A stretch of DNA of 6,851 nt from Candidatus Altimarinota bacterium (GCA_026982915.1 JALWQU010000068.1:1-6851); one strand, 5' to 3'; positions 1 to 6,835 are shown, numbered from the stretch's first letter. Numbers and translations are program-made. Notes: generated from the sequence alone by a model not told the origin.

Positions 1-110
1 AACAACTGGGAAGCAGTGTAGAGGCTATGGGGGCTGATCAAGATGAAGAAGATCGGGCTTGGGCTGAAGAGGGAATGGGTGAATATTTAGAAATGATTGA
101 TCGAAATTAA
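1..110 (+). CDS. C-terminal end of a probable MazF-partner antitoxin (5' partial)
   Basis: An open frame enters from the left edge and stops at TAA 108-110, giving about 35 residues. The visible tail is strongly acidic (a D-Q-D-E-E-D stretch, then W-A-E-E and E-Y-L-E-M-I-D-R-N). Acidic, partly helical C-termini are usual for antitoxins, whose tail wraps around and blocks the toxin. The frame ends 2 nt before the ATG of a clear MazF-family toxin, which is the standard antitoxin-toxin order. The DNA-binding N-terminal domain lies outside the window, so the antitoxin family (MazE, ribbon-helix-helix or other) cannot be told. The role is inferred mainly from position. Confidence 0.55.
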   Translation, partial: QLGSSVEAMGADQDEEDRAWAEEGMGEYLEMIDRN

Positions 111-112
111 AA

Positions 113-1793
<1,681 letters not shown>

Positions 1794-1866
1794 GGGGCAA
1801 TAAATTTTAAATGTATTTTTTTGCTTCCTTACGAATATTTATATTTACAAATAATCTTATATAATT

Positions 1867-2691
1867 ATGAAAAAATTAGGATCACCATATCCAGATGAAG
1901 AACCAAAAACAAGGCAAGCGATGTATGATAGTCAAAGGCATGTCGAAGATACTTTTGAAGCAGAAAATCTTTCAAAGGAATTACTGTATGCCCAAAAAAT
2001 CGAACTTATTGAACTTACAAAAGTAATAGATGAGCTTTTTGAGAGTATTGAACACCCATTGTCCGTTTTAGATATTGGAGTCGGTAATGCAAGAATTTTA
2101 AAGGCAATTGCTCAAAAACCAGAAGTTTGGAAAAAAATTAAAAGTTATGAGGGTGTTGATATTGCTCAAAACTGTGTTGATATAACAATAAACGCAATTC
2201 AAGCCCTTCAAGCAGAAGGAAAAGCAAGTGTCGGGCTCCTTGATGCGCAACAGATTGAAACACTCAAGAAAACCTATGACATGATTATTTCAACATGGTT
2301 TACAGTTGGGAATTTTTATCCAGATGATTTTGTTTTTGAAAATTATCAGCCAGGAAGTTACGATTTGTCAAAAAATGAAAAATTCTCAAACATCTTTAGG
2401 CAAGCATACAATATGTTAAACTCGGGTGGAGAAATTATTATTGGCTCAATGTATATTGACAACAATGAAACCAGAAAGAAGCAAGAAGAAGCATATAGAA
2501 ATTTTGGCTGGGAAATAATTACTAATGAAAGAGACTCCTTTACCGCGACAAAAGACGGTTGGTGGTCTCAAAGATATACAAAGGAACAGGTCTATAATTA
2601 TTTGTATTTTATTCCAAAAGAAAATATTACATTCATTCTATTAGACGACGATGATTACGCTATGATGGTCAGAATTAAAAAAACAAAATAA
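1867..2691 (+). CDS. Class I SAM-dependent methyltransferase, substrate unknown
   Basis: This 274-residue protein has a Rossmann-type methyltransferase core. Motif I, V-L-D-I-G-V-G-N-A-R (67-76), binds S-adenosylmethionine. The acidic residue D98 in G-V-D-I-A would hold the ribose. A motif IV-like strand D-M-I-I-S-T-W-F (138-145) and the L-N-S-G-G-E-I-I-I strand (184-192) follow. The N-terminal 60 residues are helical and the C-terminal 80 residues are not a type I recognise, so the target (small molecule, protein or nucleic acid) is open. All nine arginines use AGA/AGG, opposite to obg next door, and sampled 60-base lines are about 30-37% GC against 48% in obg, which points to recent transfer. 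A perfect TATAAT lies one base before the ATG. If it were a real -10 box, transcription would start inside the gene and M19 (ATG 1921) would be the start. A strong terminator follows. Confidence 0.87.
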   Translation: MKKLGSPYPDEEPKTRQAMYDSQRHVEDTFEAENLSKELLYAQKIELIELTKVIDELFESIEHPLSVLDIGVGNARILKAIAQKPEVWKKIKSYEGVDIAQNCVDITINAIQALQAEGKASVGLLDAQQIETLKKTYDMIISTWFTVGNFYPDDFVFENYQPGSYDLSKNEKFSNIFRQAYNMLNSGGEIIIGSMYIDNNETRKKQEEAYRNFGWEIITNERDSFTATKDGWWSQRYTKEQVYNYLYFIPKENITFILLDDDDYAMMVRIKKTK

Positions 2692-2720
2692 GGTGCTTTG
2701 AGTTCAGATTATCTTTTTGC

Positions 2721-2760
2721 TGGAGCAGTGTTGAACGCTGCTTCATATTTTTTTTGTTTT
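2721..2760 (+). terminator. Intrinsic terminator after the methyltransferase gene
   Basis: A 10-bp stem (2721-2730 with 2736-2745, two G-U pairs) closes a 5-nt loop, TTGAA. It is followed at once by T-A, eight T, G and four T. It lies 29 nt past the methyltransferase stop and should end that transcript before the second toxin-antitoxin pair. Confidence 0.88.
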
Positions 2761-2776
2761 ATTTCTTCTTGAAAAG

Positions 2777-2836
2777 TTTCGGACGGGGTTGGTCTAATTT
2801 AATTTTCGCCCACAATTCGACACGCCCCGTCCGGAA
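2777..2836. repeat. Long imperfect inverted repeat / structured element
   Basis: Arms TTTCGGACGGGG (2777-2788) and CCCCGTCCGGAA (2825-2836) pair over 12 bp, with one G-U pair. The core CGGACGGGG/CCCCGTCCG is a perfect 9 bp. The 36-nt interior can add short GTC/GAC and AATT/AATT pairs. It is far richer in GC than its surroundings and is not followed directly by a T tract, so it is not an ordinary terminator. It could be a small palindromic repeat element or a folded RNA; the sequence alone does not decide. Confidence 0.5.
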
Positions 2837-2906
2837 AGGAGGAATTCTTCTCTTCTTTTTCTGTTTTACGATTTATGTTTTTACTTATCGGAACTAAACA
2901 TACCCC

Positions 2907-2925
2907 TCTCCCCCGCCAGGGGAGA
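2907..2925. repeat. GC-rich palindromic hairpin (REP-like)
   Basis: TCTCCCC (2907-2913) pairs perfectly with GGGGAGA (2919-2925) around a CGCCA loop. No T tract follows. Short C-run/G-run palindromes of this kind recur between genes in many bacterial genomes, so a dispersed REP-like repeat is the most likely reading. Only one copy lies in this window. Confidence 0.45.
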
Positions 2926-2993
2926 AACCAATCGAATTTTAATATTTCTCAGCATACCATTTTTGGAATTACTCAAAAAGGACAAAGAAATTA

Positions 2994-3022
2994 TTGAACT
3001 TTTGATGAAACTATATTAAGAT
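2994..3022 (+). promoter_or_regulatory. Candidate promoter of the second toxin-antitoxin pair
   Basis: TTGAAC (2994-2999) and TAAGAT (3017-3022) are separated by 17 nt; each matches the sigma-70-type consensus at 4 of 6 positions. Transcription would begin near 3029-3030, about 20 nt before the antitoxin ATG. AT-rich DNA gives such matches by chance. Confidence 0.3.
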
Positions 3023-3023
3023 C

Positions 3024-3051
3024 TAATATGAGTATTTAATATTAATAATAT
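3024..3051 (+). promoter_or_regulatory. Candidate antitoxin operator: TAATAT repeats and palindrome
   Basis: TAATAT occurs three times (3024-3029, 3037-3042, 3046-3051). The middle copy sits in a perfect 10-bp palindrome, TTAATATTAA (3036-3045), just before the antitoxin start. Ribbon-helix-helix antitoxins usually repress their own promoter through short repeats or palindromes here, so an operator role is reasonable but inferred. Confidence 0.33.
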
Positions 3052-3256
3052 GCCGACTCTTTCAATTCCCGTTGACGACAGTGTTCGAGAACAGATAGAA
3101 CAGTTTATAGCCCAAGGGGAATTTCCAAGTATTTCAGCTTTTGGGAATCGTGCTTTCAAGAAGTTTTTGGATGAGCTTGTCGTTCAGCAAATTCTAGAAT
3201 CGCAGGAGGAACCGACGCTTTATGGTGATCTAGATGAATTAGCTGAAAAAATTTAA
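3050..3256 (+). CDS. Antitoxin, probable ribbon-helix-helix type
   Basis: This 68-residue protein begins with a short strand (T-L-S-I-P-V, 3-8) followed by two helices (about 10-22 and 28-45, including I-S-A-F-G-N-R-A-F-K-K-F-L). That is the strand-helix-helix pattern of ParD/CopG-like DNA-binding antitoxins. The C-terminal stretch from about 50 (E-E-P-T-L-Y-G-D-L-D-E-L-A) is acidic and would be the toxin-binding tail. Ten nucleotides after its stop begins a RelE-family toxin, which supports the call better than the weak sequence pattern alone. It should neutralise that toxin and repress the shared promoter. Arginine codons are CGN, as in obg, so the pair shows no obvious codon sign of recent arrival. 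No Shine-Dalgarno precedes the ATG. Confidence 0.78.
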   Translation: MPTLSIPVDDSVREQIEQFIAQGEFPSISAFGNRAFKKFLDELVVQQILESQEEPTLYGDLDELAEKI

Positions 3257-3266
3257 GTTTACCGAA

Positions 3267-3536
3267 ATGTTTAAAATTGGGTTCAAGCCAAAGTTTCTAC
3301 GGCAATATAAAAAACTTCCACCAGAAATAAAAATAGAAGTCCGTGAGCGTATGGAAATATTGAAAGACAACTACAAACATCCGCTTTTGAAAACGCATAA
3401 ACTACAGGGAAAGTTACATGATTTTTATAGTTGTTGGGTCAATTTTTCTTACCGAATAGTTTTCACAATACACAAATCAGGTACTTCAAAAGAAATCATA
3501 CTACACTTTGTTGGAAACCATAAAATCTATGCCTAA
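3267..3536 (+). CDS. RelE/YafQ-type toxin (mRNA interferase)
   Basis: This basic 89-residue protein has the usual RelE/ParE superfamily layout. It opens with a strand (F-K-I-G-F-K, 2-7), then two lysine-rich helices (K-F-L-R-Q-Y-K-K-L-P near 9-18 and the helix to about 33). Next come H-P-L-L-K-T-H-K-L-Q-G-K-L (38-50), S-Y-R-I-V-F (61-66) and the final I-I-L-H-F-V-G-N-H-K-I-Y (77-88). The closing V-G-x-H-x-x-Y and the L-x-G-x-L segment resemble the YafQ/RelE branch, which cuts mRNA on the ribosome, more than gyrase-poisoning ParE. R63 and H85 are candidate active-site residues. Length is normal and the frame intact, so the toxin is probably functional. It is co-transcribed with the antitoxin just upstream. 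All arginine codons are CGN. Confidence 0.9.
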   Translation: MFKIGFKPKFLRQYKKLPPEIKIEVRERMEILKDNYKHPLLKTHKLQGKLHDFYSCWVNFSYRIVFTIHKSGTSKEIILHFVGNHKIYA

Positions 3537-3577
3537 ACTAGCTTTGAGCTGTGTTCTTAATTTCACTTTAAATCCTT

Positions 3578-4291
3578 ATGCCTATTCTCGCCTTTGATGC
3601 CGTAACGAAGTCCTTTGGAGACTTAAAAGCCCTTGACGAAATAACCTTTACCGTCAAAAAAGGAGAACTTTTTGCGCTTCTCGGTCCGAACGGAGCGGGG
3701 AAAACAACGCTGATCAATTGTCTCAATGGCCTGACTGATCGTGATAGTGGCAAAATACTCGTCATGGGCGAAGATCCTCAAAAAAACCCAAGTTTTACAA
3801 AAATGAAATTGGGAATTGTGGAGCAAGAACTCGTGTTTGACCACTTTTTTAGCGCGATTGAGATTCTGCGGATCCGTCGGGGACTTTTTGGGCTTCCACC
3901 CGATGAAGCCTATCTTGACTGGATTCTGGAAAAACTAAACCTTACCGATAAGCGCGATGCTAAACCTATGGGGCTTTCAGGCGGGATGAAACGGCGACTT
4001 ATGATCGCGAAAGCGTTGGCGCATAATCCAGAAATATTGATTCTGGACGAACCGACGGCGGGGGTAGATATCGCGTTACGACAAAACCTCTATAAATTTC
4101 TAAAAGAACTCCAAAAAGAAGGAAAAACCATTATCCTGACAACGCATTATCTGGAAGAGGCGGAGTTTTTAGCGGATACAATTTGTATTCAGGCAAGCGG
4201 TAAAACCCTTTTAGTAGAAGACAAAAAGAATTTATTGGAGAGAAATAATGGTAAAAATCTTGAGGCTATATTTTTAGAATTAACAGCGTAA
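3578..4291 (+). CDS. ABC exporter ATPase, YadG-like, short form
   Basis: This is a 237-residue ABC ATPase. It has Walker A G-P-N-G-A-G-K-T (36-43), Q-loop Q83, signature L-S-G-G-M-K-R-R-L (133-141), Walker B L-I-L-D-E-P (154-159) and switch histidine H190 in T-T-H-Y-L-E-E-A-E. The stretch from the signature to the H-loop closely resembles E. coli YadG as I recall it, and the permease at 4936 resembles YadH. It would power export of an unknown substrate. YadG is about 308 residues; this protein jumps from the region after the H-loop to a short tail, N-L-E-A-I-F-L-E-L-T-A, lacking some 70 residues. Base composition falls from about 45-50% to about 25% GC near 4200, inside the gene, and the only AGA arginine codon (R222) is there. 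The ATG lies 41 nt after the toxin stop without a Shine-Dalgarno. The NYN gene starts 13 nt downstream. Confidence 0.96.
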   Translation: MPILAFDAVTKSFGDLKALDEITFTVKKGELFALLGPNGAGKTTLINCLNGLTDRDSGKILVMGEDPQKNPSFTKMKLGIVEQELVFDHFFSAIEILRIRRGLFGLPPDEAYLDWILEKLNLTDKRDAKPMGLSGGMKRRLMIAKALAHNPEILILDEPTAGVDIALRQNLYKFLKELQKEGKTIILTTHYLEEAEFLADTICIQASGKTLLVEDKKNLLERNNGKNLEAIFLELTA

Positions 4292-4304
4292 AAATAACCT
4301 ACTG

Positions 4305-4826
4305 ATGAAAAAAGAAAAAATTTACGCCTTTATTGATAGTCAAAATCTAAACCTTTCTATTCAAGATATAGGTTGGAAATTAGATTTTAAAAGATTTCGA
4401 GTATTTTTACAGCATAAGTACAAAGTAAATAAGGTTTTTTTATTTATTGGGTACCTAAAACAAAATAGAGCTTTATACCAGTATTTACGAAGCGTTGGCT
4501 ACGAAATTGTATTTAAGCCAACGGTAAAGGTCGGGGTTGGAGTAAAAACAAAGGGTAATTGTGATGCAGAACTTGTTTTACACGCTGCAAAAATAGAGTT
4601 TGATAATTATGATAAGGCTATTATTGTTTCGGGTGATGGGGATTTCTATTGTTTGATTGATTTTTTAGAAAAAGCTAAAAAATTATTTAAGCTGGGAATC
4701 CCAAACAGAAAAAAATATTCAAGTTTACTTATAAAATTTCATTCATATTTTTTTTATTTTAACAATCTAAATAAAAAACTATCAGTAACCCAAAAAGACC
4801 CCAAAGGAGTCTTTTTAAAGGAATGA
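4305..4826 (+). CDS. NYN/LabA-type PIN-like nuclease (DUF88 group)
   Basis: This 173-residue protein has the NYN domain pattern. It shows A-F-I-D-S-Q-N-L (8-15, D11 and N14), V-F-L-F-I-G-Y (44-50), K-G-N-C-D-A-E-L (83-90, D87), and A-I-I-V-S-G-D-G-D-F (105-114, D111 and D113). These acidic residues are the metal-binding set of PIN-like ribonucleases, so an RNase role is expected; targets are unknown. The I-P-N-R-K-K-Y-S-S-L-L segment (132-142) and the following helix also occur in relatives. The gene sits between the ATPase and permease of one ABC exporter, starts 13 nt after the ATPase, and is very AT-rich (sampled lines 23-28% GC against 48-50% in its neighbours), which suggests insertion. 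Its last codons form a terminator-like hairpin. A run of eight T (4748-4755) is a possible slip site. The stop is TGA. Confidence 0.91.
   Translation: MKKEKIYAFIDSQNLNLSIQDIGWKLDFKRFRVFLQHKYKVNKVFLFIGYLKQNRALYQYLRSVGYEIVFKPTVKVGVGVKTKGNCDAELVLHAAKIEFDNYDKAIIVSGDGDFYCLIDFLEKAKKLFKLGIPNRKKYSSLLIKFHSYFFYFNNLNKKLSVTQKDPKGVFLKE
4792..4816 (+). terminator. Terminator-like hairpin inside the end of the NYN gene
   Basis: AAAAAGAC (4792-4799) pairs perfectly with GTCTTTTT (4809-4816). Inside are one C-A mismatch and two more C-G pairs around an AAA loop. The A-run/T-run flanks give it the shape of a two-way intrinsic terminator. It lies within the codons for residues K164 to L171, before the TGA. The GC core is short, so strength is uncertain. 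Confidence 0.5.
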
Positions 4827-4865
4827 AGAGTGGATAGGGGACGGAACCTTCTTTCCGTGCTTCAT
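4823..4865. other. Nested hairpin at the NYN-permease junction
   Basis: ATGAAG (4823-4828) can pair with CTTCAT (4860-4865), enclosing a second perfect hairpin ACGGAA/TTCCGT (4841-4846/4853-4858). It lies in the 109-nt spacer before the permease. It could be part of a leader structure or the edge of an inserted segment; no known riboswitch is recognised. Confidence 0.35.
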
Positions 4866-4935
4866 CATGGTGATTAGTCTCAGTCTACAGATTTCAACCT
4901 AATATGTCAATAAAAAGTCTTTAACCCATCTTATC

Positions 4936-5700
4936 ATGAATCTTATTCGTCTCAGAACGCTCATCTACAAAGAAACGCATCGTTTTCTAAAAGTTTGGCT
5001 CCAAACCCTGATGTCGCCGGTTATCATTGCGGTGATGTATTTTGCGGTTTTTGGGGGGGCGCTTGGTTCTCAGATAGCGGAGATAAAGGGGATTCCTTAC
5101 GCGGTTTTTATTATTCCGGGATTGGTGTTGCTTCAGTCGACCAATAATGCTTTTATGAATCCATCTAGCTCGCTGATTATTTCCAAATATAGCGGGACGA
5201 TGTCAGACCTTTTATTGCCCCCGATTACGCCGATGGAAAAGGTTCTTGGTTTTCTTTTTGGCGGGGTGGTTCGTGGATTTTTGATTGCTTTACTGATTTT
5301 TATTACGGCGGGTATTTTTACCGGCAAGTTTTTTCCCGAACACTGGATAGGCTTTTTCGTTATCCTTTTTTTAGCCAATGGACTTTTTTCTATCTTGGGA
5401 ACCATTGCGGGGATTTGGGCGAAGACTTTTGATCAGAGTTCGAGTATTTCCACCTTCATTATTACGCCTATGGGGTTTCTGGGTGCGGTTTTTTATAGTC
5501 TTGAAATGCTGCCCCCTCTCGCGCAGAAAATATCCATGCTTAATCCGTTCTTCTACCTTGTCGATGGACTGCGTTGGAGTTTTTTAGGAATATCAGAAGT
5601 GTCCCCCTATTTAAGTTTTGGAGTTTCTTTGGGGCTCTTTTGTGTTTTTTTCGCGATAAACTACGGACTTTTTAAAACGGGTTGGCGATTGAAGATTTAG
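4936..5700 (+). CDS. ABC-2 type exporter permease, YadH-like
   Basis: This 254-residue inner-membrane protein has about six membrane segments (roughly 22-42, 55-75, 104-130, 136-160, 170-190, 225-247). The N-terminal amphipathic K-E-T-H-R-F-L-K-V-W-L-Q-T-L (13-26), F-I-I-P-G-L-V (58-64), W-A-K-T-F-D (161-166) and L-G-A-V-F-Y-S-L-E-M-L-P-P-L (182-195) strongly resemble E. coli YadH as I recall it, with similar length. It is the membrane partner of the ATPase at 3578-4291 and should form a dimeric exporter with it; the substrate is not evident. The two subunit genes are separated by 644 nt holding the NYN gene and hairpins, so the permease may need its own promoter. I could not identify one convincingly. 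GC content matches the ATPase. Its last 90 nt overlap the 3' end of the convergent WecA-like gene. Confidence 0.96.
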   Translation: MNLIRLRTLIYKETHRFLKVWLQTLMSPVIIAVMYFAVFGGALGSQIAEIKGIPYAVFIIPGLVLLQSTNNAFMNPSSSLIISKYSGTMSDLLLPPITPMEKVLGFLFGGVVRGFLIALLIFITAGIFTGKFFPEHWIGFFVILFLANGLFSILGTIAGIWAKTFDQSSSISTFIITPMGFLGAVFYSLEMLPPLAQKISMLNPFFYLVDGLRWSFLGISEVSPYLSFGVSLGLFCVFFAINYGLFKTGWRLKI

Positions 5701-6678
5701 CCAAAAAATACCGATAAGCGTGATAATAACGGCTATAAAAAGAATTATTACTTTTATAATGCCCGTAAAAAAAATGGACATTAAACCGAATAAGAAAGAT
5801 ATAAGGATAAAGCTTAAACTGGTATATTTCTCACCGATAAGACGCTTTAAATGATGGTGTGCATGGTTGAGATCCCCTTTTAAGGGAGACCTTTTCTCGA
5901 TAAAAATTCGTCGCACGATAACCACGAAAAAGTCCAAAAGTGGAAGACTCAAGACGAGGAGCATGGTAGCAATTTTAGCCCCAGAAAAGATAGCCATTAC
6001 CGCTAATAAAAAGCCTAAAGTTTGACTGCCTGTATCGCCTAGGAGTATTTTCTTTTGCCAAAAATAATAAAATCCACCGAGACAACAACCCGATAGATAA
6101 AAATTGGCCAGCGTGAGACTGGTATGGGTTGGATCAAAAAAAAGTTCGGGTCGAATGATTCCCAGTAGTCCGAGGGTGAAAAATCCAATACCAGAAATAC
6201 CAACGGAAAGCCCCGCAACACCATCAAACCAATTGATAGCGTTCTGAATAATTATGATCCATAGAATGGTCAGTCCAAAGGCTAGATATGGCCAGTTAAG
6301 CCAGAGCTCTATGTTGGTATGGGAAAAGGGATTGCCAATGAAATTAATACGGATTCCCATATAAAAAATAAAAACCGCTACGAGGAGGTGCACCATAAGG
6401 CGCAGCTTGGCTGAAAGATTATACCGATCATCCAAAAAACTCAGAAGTCCAATAATCGAAACACCGAATATAACGGGTAAAAATCGGACATCAATAAGCC
6501 CCAAAAAAAGGCTCAAAGACAAGAAAATAAGACCTCCAGGGTAGGGAAGTCTAGGCCTTTTGAGCTGATATCGTTCAGGAAAGTCGAGTAAGCCCCACTG
6601 GGGGAAATATCGTATGGACAGATAGGTCAAAATAAACGCACTGACGATTCCCACGCAGCCTAATAAGATAAAATTCAT
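5611..6678 (-). CDS. WecA/TagO-like undecaprenyl-phosphate sugar-1-phosphate transferase
   Basis: This 355-residue polytopic membrane enzyme belongs to the MraY/WecA (glycosyltransferase 4) family. It has L-D-F-P-E-R-Y and P-Y-P-G-G (31-49), D-D (83-84), the nucleotide/metal motif N-A-I-N-W-F-D-G-V-A-G-L (146-157), L-G-D-T-G-S (213-218), P-L-L-D (246-249) and H-A-H-H-H-L (272-277). The D-L-N-H-A-H-H-H form and the lack of MraY's peptide-specific sequence favour a WecA/TagO role: moving GlcNAc-1-phosphate (or a similar sugar) from a UDP-sugar to undecaprenyl phosphate to begin a surface glycan. The exact sugar is unknown. The last transmembrane span ends near residue 326. The remaining 29 residues are a basic hydrophilic tail (K-K-S-V-V-Y-R-E-K-N and on) encoded wholly antisense to the permease's final codons. 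The ATG fits the family N-terminus; no Shine-Dalgarno precedes it. Confidence 0.94.
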   Translation of the reverse strand: MNFILLGCVGIVSAFILTYLSIRYFPQWGLLDFPERYQLKRPRLPYPGGLIFLSLSLFLGLIDVRFLPVIFGVSIIGLLSFLDDRYNLSAKLRLMVHLLVAVFIFYMGIRINFIGNPFSHTNIELWLNWPYLAFGLTILWIIIIQNAINWFDGVAGLSVGISGIGFFTLGLLGIIRPELFFDPTHTSLTLANFYLSGCCLGGFYYFWQKKILLGDTGSQTLGFLLAVMAIFSGAKIATMLLVLSLPLLDFFVVIVRRIFIEKRSPLKGDLNHAHHHLKRLIGEKYTSLSFILISFLFGLMSIFFTGIIKVIILFIAVIITLIGIFWLNLQSPTRFKKSVVYREKNTKEPQRNSKT

Positions 6679-6687
6679 ATATTGCTT

Positions 6688-6716
6688 ACTTTAAAGCTTT
6701 ATGCAGTATGAATCAA
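6688..6716 (-). promoter_or_regulatory. Candidate promoter of the WecA-like gene
   Basis: On the minus strand TTGATT (6716-6711) and TAAAGT (6693-6688) are 17 nt apart, each matching the consensus at 4 of 6 positions. The -10 ends 9 nt before the ATG, so the transcript would be nearly leaderless. This fits the missing Shine-Dalgarno, but the match is modest. Confidence 0.32.
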
Positions 6717-6721
6717 TAAGA

Positions 6722-6746
6722 AGATTCTTAAAAGTCTTAAGAATTT
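6722..6746. repeat. AT-rich hairpin in the divergent spacer
   Basis: ATTCTTAA (6724-6731) and TTAAGAAT (6737-6744) are perfect inverted repeats around a 5-nt spacer. A G-T and an A-T pair extend the stem to 10 bp. It sits about 45 nt upstream of the minus-strand gene and could be a regulator site for it. No T tract follows. Confidence 0.4.
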
Positions 6747-6835
6747 AAAACAAAAAACCTAAAAAAAGGCTTAAATAAAAGGAAAAAGCGAGTAAAATAA
6801 AGAACGAAAACCCTTAATTTACCACCCTTTTTCCC

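Larger units (their letters stand above)
2692..3049. other. 358-nt gene-free gap with hairpins and a candidate promoter
   Basis: This gap between the methyltransferase and the second toxin-antitoxin pair holds an intrinsic terminator (2721-2760), a long imperfect hairpin (2777-2836) and a pyrimidine-rich tract (2845-2866). It also has a 7-bp inverted repeat T-A-T-G-T-T-T/A-A-A-C-A-T-A (2874-2880/2896-2902), a GC-rich hairpin (2907-2925) and a candidate promoter (2994-3022). The + frame ending in TAA 3017-3019 reads L-E-L-L-K-K-D-K-E-I-I-E-L-L-M-K-L-Y at its end, which may be a scrap of a lost gene. I find no convincing intact gene here on either strand. Confidence 0.6.

Noticed and set aside
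1794..1827. Terminator right after obg
   Set aside because: The GGGGCAA/TTGCTTC stem needs G-U pairs and mismatches, its T run is part of the stem, and no T tract follows. Too weak to call.
3544..3577. Promoter for the ABC ATPase (TTGAGC, 17-18 nt, TTTAAA or TTAAAT)
   Set aside because: The -10 would end only 4-5 nt before the ATG and matches at 3-4 of 6 positions. Read-through from the toxin gene 41 nt upstream is as likely.
3568..3844. Minus-strand open frames inside the ATPase gene, and similar frames in obg and the permease
   Set aside because: They lie wholly opposite strongly conserved genes, show no recognisable domains, and are explained by the coding strand's base pattern.
4748..4755. 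Frameshift in the NYN gene at the T8 run
   Set aside because: The frame stays open and the following N-N-L-N-K-K-L helix resembles relatives' C-termini, so no frameshift is needed. Kept only as a possible slip site.
2832..4857. Shared 11-mer: CGGAAAGGAGG at 2832-2842 and CGGAAAGAAGG on the minus strand at 4857-4847
   Set aside because: Ten of 11 bases match, but the likeness does not extend outward, so a common repeat family is not supported.
4296..4901. AACCTA direct repeats at 4296-4301 and 4896-4901 as target-site duplication flanking the NYN segment
   Set aside because: Six bases recur easily by chance in 600 nt, the flanks do not match, and the composition change begins further left, near 4200.
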